Assembly (NCBI GenBank): GCA_002286855.1
Contig: NRSV01000024.1
Span: forward strand, 1 to 64,000
Reading direction: 5' to 3'
Source of the DNA: Bipolaris cookei
Taxonomy: Eukaryota > Ascomycota > Dothideomycetes > Pleosporales > Pleosporaceae
DNA length: 64,000 bases
Position numbers and translations under genes: made by a program. Below, in pieces: positions 1 to 11,714 of this stretch; position 1 is the stretch's first letter; every line of letters begins with the position of its first letter. The notes beneath the pieces were generated by a model. That model did not search any database. It worked only from the letters and a program-made list of their open reading frames with translations, and was not told the origin of the DNA.

Positions 1-2
1 GC

Positions 3-518
3 CTTTGTACCCCACCACAAGAAGCTCAGCTAGAAACACCCTGGGAGTCTAAAACCCCTAGCAATTCGTACGAATTTGGATCACAGTCGAAGCTTGTAAG
101 AGATTCTTTTGTACGATCACCAACTGCTGCACAAGAAGGCTTCTCAAAGCTTATTAAAGGAGCTGAGGAGATGCTACATGAGAATGTGCTTATGAAGGCC
201 CGCATACGAGAGCTTGAAGAGCAATTAGCTGAGGTAACAAAGCGCCGAGGGCGTAAAAGAAAGCGAATTCAGACAGGCGGGACACTAGACTTTGGTGCAG
301 GAGCATCGCAGGCAGCTGAAAATGCTGCTACTGGTCGTACGGCATCAAAGAAGGCGCGTGGTGGGGGTAGTCAAGAAAAGGCTCTACCAGGTCAACGGCA
401 CTGTGGAACCTGTGGGAGAGTGGGCCATAACGCCCGTACGTGCCAAAAAGATGTAGAAGAAGATTCTCTATCAGATACAAGTGAGTTGTATAACGCATCT
501 ATAGCTAGTGTAGAGTAA
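3..518 (+). CDS. Fot1/pogo-family transposase, C-terminal part (partial)
   Basis: The frame is open from the window edge at position 3 to the stop at 516-518, so this is the last 171 codons of a longer gene. It contains the PWESKTPSN segment typical of the tail of Fot1 transposases, a coiled-coil-like stretch rich in Glu, Leu and Lys, a basic patch (KRRGRKRKR) and a CCHC zinc knuckle, CGTCGRVGHNARTC, near the end. The equivalent tail at 34773-35096 has the same knuckle pattern. The catalytic DDE domain lies outside the window, so activity cannot be judged. The visible part has no stop or frameshift, unlike the element near 35 kb. Confidence 0.8.
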   Translation, partial: LCTPPQEAQLETPWESKTPSNSYEFGSQSKLVRDSFVRSPTAAQEGFSKLIKGAEEMLHENVLMKARIRELEEQLAEVTKRRGRKRKRIQTGGTLDFGAGASQAAENAATGRTASKKARGGGSQEKALPGQRHCGTCGRVGHNARTCQKDVEEDSLSDTSELYNASIASVE

Positions 519-559
519 TTCGAGTTTTCGTACATGAAGTTCGTGATGCCAAGAAAAAG

Positions 560-593
560 TGTCCGGCTCGGTGGTGTGTCCGGCTCGGTGGTG
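560..593 (+). repeat. Tandem direct repeat, 2 x 17 bp
   Basis: The unit GTGTCCGGCTCGGTGGT occurs twice back to back, ending eight bases before the inferred transposon end at 601. It duplicates the inner part of the terminal repeat. It could be a replication slip or a doubled transposase-binding site. Confidence 0.75.
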
Positions 594-603
594 CTTTACG
601 TTA

Positions 604-1245
604 AGAGAAATAAGAGAGATGACTCTATCTACACGAGAAAGCAGTTCAAGATAGGATTGTTGAGACATTACGACAGGGGACAAAAAGAAGTGTAATCTTG
701 ACAAAGTATCCGACCGCTAGCGAAACCCCGCTGTCGTATGTTGTTGGGTCTGTTTTCGCAACTTTCATTTTTTGTCCGAGTTGTAAGTCACTTGGCAAGG
801 TCTTGGCAGGATTTCTGTAAGAGATGAACTATTAATAGTTTCAAAATGGAGATTTTCTATCCCTGAACCGACCTTTGAAGGAATTCACATAGCTGGTGTA
901 TAATAGAAAATAGTGAAATTTGTATTCTATACATTTTTTCATGTAAAAAGTTAAGGATCCATGAGAGTTATTAAAGATGAAGTGCAGGTATCACGTGCGC
1001 AGGTGATAAGGCTGGCCCGGGTTACGCGTCATTACAGCTGCACCCAGGGCCGTGGTCCAACACCGCCTCTACCCACGACATGGTCACGTTTCTTCGGCTT
1101 CTCTTCACCCCGCCTGCCCTATTAATCGCCTATGTACTTGTAATGTTTATTTGACCTTTGCTGGCCCTACTCGCACTAGTCTGCCCCGCGACGCCGCATG
1201 TCTGGCAATCACCATTTGCTGCGGCGTTGAACGCTCCTAACCTTT
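604..1245. other. Intergenic, upstream of the RBR ligase gene
   Basis: No coding signal is seen. The stretch separates the transposon end from the RBR ligase start and presumably holds that gene's promoter and leader. No clear TATA box or repeat was recognised. Confidence 0.5.
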
Positions 1246-3207
1246 ATGTCTACCGTCTTCTCTTCCCTCGTGCGGCCGCAAAAGTCCAGCCAATCCTCAG
1301 CCAACCTGGGCACAGCGCCCGCTGGCCCTCCTCCAATCGACGGCCATGGCATCGACGAACCTGACCTTCGTGACCTCAATACTGCCCTCCAGGCACTTAC
1401 GGACATGTTCCCCGACATCCAGCCCGAGGTCTTTCGAGAGATGCTCTCTACTTTTAGCCCAGAGAGCAGGCTACAAGTAATCACCGAGACACTTCTCAAG
1501 CATGGTAACAAGTATGTGCGAGGAAGGTACCGGATGCCAGCCGAGCATGAAGAACAGCGAGAGACGGCGCAAAAGTACAGGTACCGCAGGGAAGATGCAC
1601 CGAAGGATACGCGTGGTGTACCACTTGCACTTGAGGACAGGTTCCGGTCGCGCCGGTACAAGGAAGCTGCCAAGGAAGCTCTCTACCAAGAGTTCAAAGG
1701 GTTGAGCCATTCCACCATCAAGGCGGTTTTGGCTGAGTACAATTGGAGCTATACACATGCGCGGCCGACGCTGCTGGTGCTCTCAAGTAAGAGTTGGAGA
1801 TCAAGCATTACGAATTTCCTCATGCGACGCAAGGCACCCAATGCAAACGACCATCCTCTGGTTATATGGACGCCCGCCGACTCAAGGCTGAACCGCCCGC
1901 CCATGCCGCTGCTGGTGAAGACGAGGAGCGACGAGCTGAACCAGGAACTCTACAATGCACTCATTCTGCCCGAACACGAAAAGTATCGGGACGCGCAGCT
2001 TCGGCAAGATTTTGAGTTGGCTATGAAGTGGAATGAAGAGGAGGCTGAGCAGCAAGGCGAAATGTACGACTGCGAATGCTGCTTTATACCAAACACTCTG
2101 CAGCAAATGTCGACCTGCGATATCGAAGGCCACTACATATGCTTCCGCTGCATACGACATGCCATCAGTGCAGCCCTCTACGACCAGGGATGGGCGCGCA
2201 ATATCAATACCGAGTTCTGTACTTTAAAGTGCATAGCGCCAATGACTGGAGGGTCTGACGAATGCGAAGGTTGCATTCCGCTTAGTTTTGTCCGCCGGGC
2301 CCTGGAGGAGGAACACGACGGAAAGGACAACTTTGCCAAACTCAACGAGCGTTTCGCCGCTGACGTACTAACAAGGTCGCAGCTACCACTAGTCCAATGC
2401 CCCTTCTGTCCCTACGCTGAATTGGACGATCTCGCCCTTCCAAACACAAGTCTCTTTTCCCACCTATGCTTCAAGCCTCGACCCATGATAGTAGCTTCAA
2501 TAGCTTCTCTCCCCTTGCTTGAACTCTTATGCTTCGAAACCACGCAAGTTATTCTCTTCGCCCTGATCCTCTTATACGCCATAGTCGCCATCACCTTCCG
2601 CCTCCCCGTCATCGCTCCCTTCCAGGCAGCCCTCCGCCGCATCCACCTAAAGCGCCGAGGTCTCCGCTTCCAATGCCTATCACCCACCTGTCAACGCGCC
2701 TCCTGCCTCTCGTGCTCGCTCCCTTGGCACGACCCCCACACCTGCTTCTCCTCCCAACTCACCTCACTCCGCCTCACACTCGAGCGCGCTACAACGGACG
2801 CGGTAAAACGCACCTGTCCGCAGTGCAACCTCGGCTTCGTCAAATCAGAAGGCTGCAACAAGCTCGTCTGTTTGTGCGGCTACAGCATGTGCTATGTTTG
2901 TCGCCAGGGGCTGGCTAACGAGGGCTACCAGCATTTCTGTGGCCATTTTCGGGATAGGCCCGGGCAGCCGTGTGATGAGTGTAACAAATGCGATTTGTAT
3001 CGTGTTGAGGATGAGGAGAGAGTTGTTAAGAGGGCCAAGGAGAGGGCGGAGGCGGAGTGGTGGGAGCAGCAGGGTGAGGGTGCGAAGGAGGGGTTGCAGA
3101 ATGAGCTTGGCAAGGATGAGAGTCTTCGGGGTAAGGGAGTGTTGGCGATGAAGAGGAGTAGTCGGGAGGCTTGGATTGAGACTGTGTTGGACTCTATACT
3201 TGTCTGA
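1246..3207 (+). CDS. RBR-type E3 ubiquitin ligase (RNF216/TRIAD3-like)
   Basis: A single-exon gene of 653 residues. The N-terminal part (about residues 45-90) looks like a CUE/UBA-type ubiquitin-binding helix bundle. RING1 starts near residue 280 with paired cysteines (CECC, CFRCI). An IBR-like part follows (VQCPFCPY, then CQRASCLSCSLPWHDPHTC), and RING2 starts at CPQCNLGF. RBR enzymes pass ubiquitin from E2 to a RING2 cysteine before the substrate; the matching residue is Cys537 in GCNKLVC. A Cys/His-rich tail (HFCGHF..CDECNKC) follows, as in RNF216 relatives. Unusually, a strongly hydrophobic stretch at about residues 407-455 splits the IBR region and could be one or two membrane helices. 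The family call is firm; substrate and localisation are unknown. Confidence 0.88.
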   Translation: MSTVFSSLVRPQKSSQSSANLGTAPAGPPPIDGHGIDEPDLRDLNTALQALTDMFPDIQPEVFREMLSTFSPESRLQVITETLLKHGNKYVRGRYRMPAEHEEQRETAQKYRYRREDAPKDTRGVPLALEDRFRSRRYKEAAKEALYQEFKGLSHSTIKAVLAEYNWSYTHARPTLLVLSSKSWRSSITNFLMRRKAPNANDHPLVIWTPADSRLNRPPMPLLVKTRSDELNQELYNALILPEHEKYRDAQLRQDFELAMKWNEEEAEQQGEMYDCECCFIPNTLQQMSTCDIEGHYICFRCIRHAISAALYDQGWARNINTEFCTLKCIAPMTGGSDECEGCIPLSFVRRALEEEHDGKDNFAKLNERFAADVLTRSQLPLVQCPFCPYAELDDLALPNTSLFSHLCFKPRPMIVASIASLPLLELLCFETTQVILFALILLYAIVAITFRLPVIAPFQAALRRIHLKRRGLRFQCLSPTCQRASCLSCSLPWHDPHTCFSSQLTSLRLTLERATTDAVKRTCPQCNLGFVKSEGCNKLVCLCGYSMCYVCRQGLANEGYQHFCGHFRDRPGQPCDECNKCDLYRVEDEERVVKRAKERAEAEWWEQQGEGAKEGLQNELGKDESLRGKGVLAMKRSSREAWIETVLDSILV

Positions 3208-4377
3208 TCCGTTTGTTCTTTGATCTTTTTTTCTTCATTCTTTTCTTCTTCTCCTTGCTCGAGCGTTTTCTCTTTTCTCTATTCCCTTCTCTCTTGGAAT
3301 GATCTCAACATGGAGATGTGATACCCACGTTCCCTGAATAACTGACTCTCCTTGTATCATGGTCTCTTCCTTCTCTTACAGTATAGTTTGAATAATCTCC
3401 TCGCTCTTCCCCCTTTTCTGTTACTCCTTTTCTTCTTCCAGAATGTACATATCATATTTATTAGACTGAACATCAATTAAATTGGAAAGCTGAGTAGGGG
3501 AAACCACATATCTATTCTCTTTACTTTCTCAAAAAGAAAGATTACTCTGGCGATTTTAACAAGACGATGGTTAAGTGAAATGACCAAAGGTATTGACGTT
3601 CAATGTATACATCACACCGTATATCCAACATACATCAAACACATTTCAAGACATTAACAATTGCTCATGTATACCACCTAACCAGGGAAACGACGGCAGG
3701 CCCCAAACCCCGCCATACCGTCCACACGCAAAAAAAACGCAGCATGCTTTCTTTCCCCTCCCTGGCTCACCACTCCATCCACTCATATATTAACGCCAAT
3801 TTCATTACGCAAAAAAATGAAATCAATACCTGGGTATGATGCAAATCGACAAGCACACACCCTGACCGGACCGGACCGAACCAACAACCCACATCCTAAA
3901 CTAGAGCTTCTCCAGCTCAATATTTCCCCCATTCATCTCCTTCCTCCATGCAAAATCCAAGATATCAAAAAAAGGACAAAGGAAAGAAACAAGGAGATTC
4001 GTGTCCTAAGAGAACAAAGAAGTATTAAAGTACAAATCTGTAGGAGGTCGTATGGTGGGCGTTGTGATTTCATGTGGCCCGCCCTAATGTGTGTTTTCTC
4101 CATTCACTCTAAGCCGATATACTAGCCCAGAGGGAAGAGGGAGAAAAACATCATAGAAAGGAGAAAAGAGCGTCATGTATGGCATGACGAGAAGGCCAGA
4201 GATGCGCAGGCTGACACGACTGAGCGGGTGGTCGGAATGGTACGGACTGAGTCGGAACGTGTTTGCGGTATCCAAGAAAAAAGAAAAAAAGATAGCCGAA
4301 ACGGTCGTGCAAAACCGACTCGGTACCACAAATTCGATTACCATTGATCTTCGCTCAGACGGGCTGCTAGGCAACAT
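3208..4377. other. Intergenic between two convergent genes
   Basis: Pyrimidine-rich, then A-rich sequence holding the 3' ends of the RBR ligase gene and of the coiled-coil gene on the other strand. Short open frames here (for example 3593-3839 and 3817-4125) are low-complexity and show no domain. Nothing else was recognised. Confidence 0.5.
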
Positions 4378-5480
4378 TTAGTGAAACCGAGGCGGAGTAA
4401 CGGAACCGTTGCCAGCGCCGTTTGGCTGGAACTCCATCTCGCGCTTCATCATGTCGAGCGTGGACGGGAAGTAAGGCTCGACACCATATGTCTTGAGATA
4501 ACTAGCCGTCTTCTCAATACGCTTGATTTCGCGCTTGACGTCCCAGGCCTCGCCTTCGCCAAACCGGCGCTGCACAACATCAACCATGGTCTCGTCGAGG
4601 CGGTTGTAAAAGTCACGACGCGCAGCAATGTCGCCGGCGTCGGCGCTGTCGATGCCGCCATGCGAGTTGAGGTTGCCGCCGAGCTTCAGGATGAGGTCGA
4701 AGGCGTAGCGGGGTCCAGATGGGAGGAGAGTCAGGCGCTGGATGTCTGGCAGGAACTTCAACATGGCCGAGGCAAAGTGAGATGAAGATATAGAGTCATT
4801 GAGATCGTCTTGCAGACGGTGGAGATCAAAGTTGACAATGGTAATCTTGCGGTCGAGCTGGGCGTTGAGTGTGGGCGCAGCGTCAGCAGTCGTGGTATCC
4901 ATGATCTTTGCGATTGAGGCGGGGACATCTGGGAAGTCAGTACCGCATCAGCGGGTTGGAGAAGAGAGCAATGCAACATACCTGGTCGCAAGCCGCGTTT
5001 GTCAATCCAGTTGTGTACTTCGGCGCGCTGTTGCTCGAGCTGGTCTACCCAGGCCTGCAGGTCGGCCAGCTGGCTCTCGAGCTGCTCAATCTTTTCGGTG
5101 TATGGCTGCACAGCCTGGTTGAAGGCAGCGGTGAGGAGATCGGGCATGCCGAGCCCCATTGGTGTGGCATTGCTGGTAGATGGCACTGTCTGAGTTCGCA
5201 TAGGCATGGCGTTGTGGGAAGCGGGAGCACTCTGAGCGTACGTGGGCTCCTGGGGCTGCTGCTGGCGGGGGTACATGTCCTGATCGTCGAGCGACAGCGG
5301 CTGACTGTGATGGGACTCTTTGCGACTAGATTCTGGGCGCTTATCTGCTTCGTAGTCGAATGACTGCGAGCGAGGGTTAGGTTCGTTTTCGACGTAGGAA
5401 TTGGCCCTTGATCGCCTAGATTGGGTTAGCTTGCCGGCTTTGGCGGGTGAAGGGCGAGCGGGCTACCTTTTGAAGAACAT
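4378..5480 (-). CDS. Conserved-looking coiled-coil protein, function unknown
   Basis: Three exons on the minus strand: 5480-5467, 5415-4982 and 4928-4378, giving 332 residues. The first exon is only 14 nt (MFFKR). Its intron has a GCTAAC branch site before CTAG, and the second intron has donor GTATGT, so the model is well supported. The N-terminal third is polar and Gln/Ser/Pro-rich. Residues about 111-146 form a heptad-like coiled coil (EKIEQLESQLADLQAWVDQL). The remainder looks helical, with LDRKITIVNFDLHRLQDD and EIKRIEKTASYLKTYG. I do not recognise the family; it could be a scaffold or complex subunit. Upstream 5481-6350 separates it from the Mcd4 gene, which ends there on the same strand. 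Confidence 0.75.
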
Positions 5481-6350
5481 TATGGGGGGAAGAGGAGTTT
5501 GCGGCAGACAATGACAGTAGTCGGTGTTATAAGCTCGGAGGGAGGCGGGAAGCGAGATTGCGCCACGAGTGAAAAATAAGAGAAAGGTTGGGTTATTTGA
5601 TGGCCTTAGATTGGTAGAAAAAGGGAGAGGTTGAAGCACTACGGCTGGGCGTGTGTCGTGTCGGGCGGCGGGTAGCGGATGGTGGTTGGGACGGCCCCTG
5701 TCCTTCGCAGAGGACAGTCAATGACAGCAGTGTGCGCGCCCTCAGCCAGGCCGTGGAGAGAATGCTGCTAGCAGTAGTATGTCGCTGCTAACGTGACCAG
5801 ATGGCGGCGCAGATGGTAGATAAGATAGGATACCGTGGACGAGAGACGCCCGTTTGCGAAAGGACGGTGAGCTTGCAGGCTGCGCGCATGCAAAAGGAAT
5901 TGGGTTCCCAACCAGAACACATCATCACCACACTGGTGGAGCCGAACGCTTGCCCAGCCTCTCCCAGCCTCGCTCCAGGCCGCCCATGCCGCTTATCCAC
6001 CCATGCCACGCTCTCCTGACCCATCCGCTACTCCATTTAGAGTACGCACGCGGGAGCGAAACACTATCTACGTCCCCGTTTTGGCAGTCAAAGTTGCGCC
6101 ATCAGACAGGCCGTGCAGCCGACAATCGACGACAAGACCCCGCGTGGGGTCCACGTCACCTGACCCTTCCCCCTCAACAGCCACTGTTACCCAGCAACGC
6201 CACATCACCTCAACAACGTCCATAGTCGTTGGCAAGAAAAAAGCAATATCTTGGTACTCGCACTCGGCCTAACTATCCAGCCCGAGCTTAATGTTTGGCG
6301 CCCCGTTGCTTCTGCCCGCTCTCTGCATACAAGCCATACCACGGTACCGA
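5481..6350. other. Intergenic, upstream of the coiled-coil gene
   Basis: Promoter and leader of the minus-strand coiled-coil gene plus the 3' flank of the Mcd4 gene. The short open frames are overlapping and without family features. Nothing else was recognised. Confidence 0.45.
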
Positions 6351-9300
6351 CTACGCCGCCTTTCCCTTGGTCTTAGCTCCCCCCGCTTTCTTCCCCCCAA
6401 ACTCTACGCCCCGGATTGTCCACTCGCTATAAATCTCCAATCCAGACACAAAAACGCCAAGCAGACTAGCAATCACAAAGTGGCTAATCGTAGTCCCAAT
6501 CTCCAGCCAGCTTCCCTCGTCCTTGACCATGTAGAAGAAACTCAACGTCATGACATCGCTAACTGCCATGACTACCATGAAGAGTGCAGAAGGCGCCACG
6601 CCCAAGCCACGGTTCAAGAGTCCAAAGTTTGCCGACAGCACCGCAAACGGAGCCATCAGCTTGAGCATGAGTAGCGCTCCCTGAGAAAAGGGATCGAAAA
6701 TGGGTATCAATCTGTACACTGCCTCTAAAGAAAATGACGATACTGACGCAATGTTGGATGCACTGAAAAAGGCTGACTGGATGAAGAAGATGAAGAAGAG
6801 AGCGGTGCGTGCATCGGCGAGCGTCAATGGCCTGTACTCTCCCTTTTGGATAGACTCGAGGCGCTCGACAGCCGCGTCCTTGGTTGGCTTGGCCGGATCA
6901 GATGTCGTGACTGCTGTTGACGGATTGCTTGTGCTATGCAAGTGGACTTGATATTCAAGGCTCATCCAGCTAAACAGACACATACAAAAGGCAAAGTAGA
7001 AGAGCCCTTCATACGAGATTGACAGGATGATAAATGTCGGCGCGAATTGGAGAAAGATGACGACAAGGCGGTGCACATAGTGGCTATTGGGGTATAAACC
7101 ATGCAGTTGCGGGACAAAAAGAGAGGCGGCAAGCGTCGCTCGTCCCATTGTAAGCACGCCGTAGGGTATTCCCTCGCGCGCTTGTAGGTAGCTGATGCTG
7201 CTCTTAGTGACAATCATGGAAAGCAGGACAAGGCCGAGTTGGATGCCGAGGATGATGCGCGATTTGTTGTTGAGCTCATGAGATGTAAACTCAGACTCTG
7301 GTTTGGAGCCTGCAACTAAGTTCCTTTCGAAGAGCAGGTAGAGTGCACCCATAGTGAACATCAATGCTCCCCCGAGTAAACTATGCACGTCAGCAGCTGA
7401 ACAAGACCGGGCAAAGTTGTTTCACATACATCAAGCGCACATCCTCTGCCTTGATTGCAGGAAGCAATGTGAAAGCACTCATAGCTACACATGACAACAC
7501 CCATGTCACGACTGTTGCCATATTCCTACGCATAAAATCTTGACCGTAGATTGCTGGCCAGCATGTTGCCATCAGGTAGCAGCCTGTGTAAATCTCCCGA
7601 ACGAAATAACTTTGGACCTGTTCCAAGTCAGTACAAAGTGCTCAGTGTCACCAACTATCTCACATACAAGAGCCTCAAGTAGACCGAAAAATCCTAGTGT
7701 CGCCAGCACAAGCTTCGCCACATCAGCACCAGAGTTGAGATGGCCTAACAAGATCTTGCTTCCTTTGACAAGTGACAATCTCTGGGCATATATTTCCTCC
7801 CAAAACAGGACTGGGAAGAATGCGTACGCGTAATAGACAATAGGCGACTGCTGCTTCAATAGAATTCCATAGAGCGCAACGAGCACCGAGGAGAATACTA
7901 CCATGCTCGGAATCGTCCGCTGTGTCGGTACCTCCTCTGTCAGCACATGAAGGTGGATCACTGTAGTAACAGCAAAGACCATCCAGCCAACATAGCCAGC
8001 CGTTACCAGTGTTCGCAGGAACAACCAGTCGTATGTCTGCAAATAGCGCAGACCCTCGAGACCAAGATCAATCAGATCGTACGTCTCACGAATAGCCTGC
8101 TCAGTGTTACCTTGGTCGATCGCCGCCTGTATCTCTGACACGCGATGCTCAACCGAGTGCGCTTCGTCGCCAAGGCCAGAAAAAGGCTTGTACTTCAGCG
8201 TAGTAGACTTCTTCACGTCCTCCTTGACATGATACATTTCCAAAATTTCTTTGGCATTGATAAGGAGCGCTTCAGCCTTTGACTTCATATCCGTGTCAAG
8301 GTACGAAAGAGGCAAAACTCCAACAGAGTTGGTTGGGAAGTCGAGTCCAACAAGGTACGCCATCAAGGCCGCAACATCAGCCTGGTCAACATCATGTCGC
8401 TCGATTTCATCCAGACCCCAGTCCGACGAGAACTCAGTGTGACCTCTAGCAATACCTGACGTGTTCCTCACCGGCGGTGCAATGCCAGCACCCCATGTAA
8501 TCAGGGGTGTGCGTGTATTATCCGGATGTCCGTCGCCATGACTACCCCAATCACTCATGCCGTGATCGGCCGTGAAAATGAAGGCTGTCTTGTCGTCGGC
8601 ATAGAAATCTTCAATAAGTTGCGTGATTCTCTGCACCCCTCGGTCCACAATTTGTAGATTGTGTAGGTACTGCCATGAGTACGGTCTGTGGATATGGCCC
8701 GTCGTGTCAAGTCCTAGCAGGTGCAAGAAGAATACATTCTTCTCCCTTCGTAGCTCAGCATCTAACGTCGCATTCGTTCTTGCGTCAGCAAAAAGCTTCT
8801 CAACATGCTTGAAGACCCATTCGTCCAGTGCCCAGGCGTCTTTTGACGAATCCTCGTCCTCAGCGGCGTAACAGTATGCATCCACTCTTCCTGGAACTGC
8901 TCCCGCCTCAAACATGGGAAGAATGTCGGGGCTGCCCCAGCTCCATGTATGTCTGCTTCGGTTGAAGACGCTGTCGAAATTGACTGGGTTGAGCTTCCAT
9001 CCTGTTGTGACAGCAGAAACATCCTCGTACAAGCCTGCGATGAGCGCAACATGCCCGGGACGCGATTCCGTGGGGACACGAGTATGCGAGACACCAAAAG
9101 TGCCTTTTTCTAAAACGCGGGAGCGGAGGAATGGAGCAAGGGGGCGAGGGGTGTCTACGTCGTCTGCGAGAGCGGTCGGGGGATTGGGGTCAGGGTTGGG
9201 AAACGATTGAAATGCTTTGTCCGCGCGGAGACCATCACCTAGAATATGGTCAGCCTGCCAGCCGTTGAATAGAAAGATGCATCTCACCAACAAAAAGTAC

Positions 9301-9459
9301 CAATCGCTTCGCGGGAGCTTCTTGCGTCTCCACACGGTGCTCGCGCATACCATGGACAATAGGACTGACAAAGTAAATTGAGAAGCAAGAATATATGTAC
9401 GTCAAATGGAACACTACCGCAATAAGCAGGAACGCATACCGCCTGAATTGCGACATCAT
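6351..9459 (-). CDS. MCD4: GPI ethanolamine phosphate transferase 1 (Mcd4/PIG-N)
   Basis: Four exons on the minus strand: 9459-9288, 9238-7668, 7617-7430 and 7380-6351, giving 986 residues, the family's usual size. Mcd4 adds ethanolamine phosphate to the first mannose of the GPI precursor in the ER membrane. The N terminus has the family's membrane anchor followed by SPIVHGM. The luminal alkaline-phosphatase-fold domain shows the metal-site motifs VFVGDGLRADKAF-like across intron 1 (LFVGDGLRADKAF), LLGLDTTGHIHRPYS and FTADHGMSDWGSHGDG. The C-terminal half is a many-pass membrane region ending in a Lys-rich tail (GGKKAGGAKTKGKAA), which could act in ER retention. All three introns are 49-50 nt and their removal restores the family sequence. 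Likely essential for cell-wall and GPI-protein biogenesis. Confidence 0.95.
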
Positions 9460-9928
9460 GAATGAGTGTAGAGAAAGAAGGAGGCGCGCCTCGAGGACAC
9501 GTTTTGTTGCGACGCGACGTGGTACTCAGTACTCAGATGGTTTACGTTCTACGATGTTGTCCCTGCCAAGAGTTTACGTACGTCGTCATGTTAAGGAGAC
9601 CCACGTTGCCCCTCGTTTCCTGCTGCCAGACAAGTCAAACACGCATTACACATAGTGAACACTACTCGTGAATCAACCAGTCTACTGCAATCCCCCGTGG
9701 CATGTGTGATCAACGGAACAGCAAGGTTGGCGCTGCGTCGCCCAAATAGGAAATACCGAGCTTGAGCTCCGCACAAGCGACTGCATCTCTCTTCGTACGG
9801 ATCACTTGATTGTTATGAATGCATGTCATTGCTACCAAACCCTGCCACAGCAAAACCTCAAAGTATCTGGCAAAGTGACCGATTGCTGCTTGTATGGGCA
9901 TTTATCCATCATACACCGAGCCTCCTGT
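9460..9928. other. Intergenic, upstream of MCD4
   Basis: Lies between the MCD4 start and the stop of the Rab GDI gene, both on the minus strand. It holds the MCD4 promoter and the GDI 3' flank. No further feature was recognised. Confidence 0.5.
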
Positions 9929-11714
9929 TTATTCTTCAACGTTGAAGTTTGCACCTTCCCTAAGGCCCTCAACAACGAGCTCCTGACCTTCTGCGCGCTT
10001 GTAAATATCCTTGATATCATCTAGTGCCATGTTAGCATCGTTGAATCGTGTTGAAGTAACGCGTCTTACCAGTCGTTGTCTCGAAGTGACTCGTAGCATC
10101 GTAGCTCTTTGACAAGAAGATGTTGTCATTAGCACCGCTCTCAATTGGCTCGTAGAGCGGGATAGCTGGTCCCATGAACTTCTCCTCAATTGATCCAAGG
10201 CGGTCGAGACCTGGTTGAAGCTCAAGGTGGTGGTTGCTGTCGCCCTCAGCAATAGTGGAAACAATGGCAATGTAGTATCCCTTGGGGCAGACGTTATGCG
10301 CAGATGAAACGACTGCAACGTAGATATCTAGAAGAGGTGTTAGTGTTTTTCTGCAAGCCAGTTGTTCTTCACGTACCGTGCTTGCGTCCGACTTGAGACT
10401 GGGGAATAATCAGTTGCAGGGAATCGGCATCCGATGTGTTGGGAACGGGGTGGTTGAGAATGCAAATGGCCTTGAGCAGGTGTCCGGTAACACGGGCCTT
10501 GCTTGGGAAGTATGAAGGGTCTGCGAGGATCTTGCCTGCCTTGGTCTCAAACTTCATGCCTTCACCAGGAACGTCCTTCTCCTTCATGGTGGCCTTGATG
10601 CCAACAACCTTGCCGCCCTCGTAAATGAACTCATCTACGTCGGTGTTGAGCATGTAGGTGCCACCATAAATGGCAGACAAACGAGCGAAACCCTGAGGAA
10701 GTTCTCCGAGACCGTAAAGAGGGTAGATGTATGGCGACTTTCCATATCGTGCCATGGAGTTTACATACAGCCTAATGCGCTGGATGGCATCTTCTGCTGC
10801 ACCCTTCTGCTCGATGTAGTCGTCGGTTGGGTAAAGAGCCATAGAGTGGCCAACGAAATCGCGAGTGGAGGGCTCAAGACCAAATTTGTCATAAATGTCC
10901 TTCATGGTGCTGTTCTTGACGTCCATGCCTACTGTATATCAGTCATCTTGCTCCGAGAAAACATTTGGTTCACAGAGAGTTATACCCTTGTGTGTGGCTG
11001 GGTCATCCTCCTTGTAGCCACCAACCCACTCGAGGAAGTTCCTCGCTCGGCGCTTCTCGAAAAGACCCATAAGGGGCGATCGAAGAGCCTCACCGGCGTC
11101 TGAGGGGACCTTGGCAATGGTCGCCTTGCTGCCGTTGCCCTGCTGGACATAGCTGCCAGCAATTTGCTTGAAGTCGAGGTATTTGGTGACATCGGTAGAA
11201 ACGAGAATGTTGGTTAGTTCACCGTTGGCCATGAGAAGCTTAGGGACGAGATCGATGTTCCAGTCGTTGACGCGGCCATACTTCTTCCATGGCTCGCCTT
11301 CGGTCTGGCCGTATCGCTTGAAGAGCTACACGACGTGTCAGTGAGTTGAGTGATGGTTATTGTTCTTGGATACGTACTGCCTCGATGTTCAGCGATGCTG
11401 CCTCACTGTGTGGTGTCAGCTTTAGTTCCCCTCAACAGCGTCCACCAGCGCCACGCACCCTCCGTAGTGGTCATTGCGATCAATGTGGAGCACCTTCTTG
11501 CCCTTTACACTAAGCACACTGCAAGGATATCGTCAGCCCGTGTCCGGTTTTGCTTTTTGTCTGGGTACTTGTGTTACCCTGAAAGCACACATTCGGTGAG
11601 ACCTGGGGGTGGTTAGCTGCGTTGGCCTGCGTGTTGCGTAGGCGGGGTAATGGGGAATGGCAACACACCTGTTCCCAGGACCACGACGTCGTATTCTGGA
11701 GCAATTTCTTCCAT
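9929..11714 (-). CDS. GDI1: Rab GDP-dissociation inhibitor
   Basis: Eight exons on the minus strand: 11714-11669, 11602-11578, 11518-11459, 11405-11378, 11325-10986, 10928-10377, 10327-10070 and 10020-9929. They sum to 466 residues, the normal GDI length. GDI extracts GDP-bound, prenylated Rab GTPases from membranes and recycles them through the cytosol. The N terminus reads EEIAPEYDVVVLGTG with the dinucleotide-fold start of the GDI/REP family, followed by ..GKKVLHIDRNDHYGGEAASLN and YGRVNDWNIDLVPKLLMANG. The middle has MALYPTDDYIEQ and the C-terminal part SSAHNVCPKGYYIAIVST. Four small 5' exons (46, 25, 60 and 28 nt) make this the most intron-dense start in the window. A housekeeping gene. 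Confidence 0.95.

Larger units (their letters stand above)
1..601 (+). mobile_element. 3' end of a Fot1/pogo-like DNA transposon
   Basis: The stretch carries the transposase C terminus (separate entry) and ends in a sequence like the terminal inverted repeat of the complete element at 34671-36429. Both end in a CGGTGGTG core followed by an ACGT terminus and a TA dinucleotide, here at 602-603. The other end lies outside the window, so the length and the matching target duplication cannot be checked. A 17-base unit starting GTGTCCGG is repeated head to tail at 560-593, just inside the end. Confidence 0.7.
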
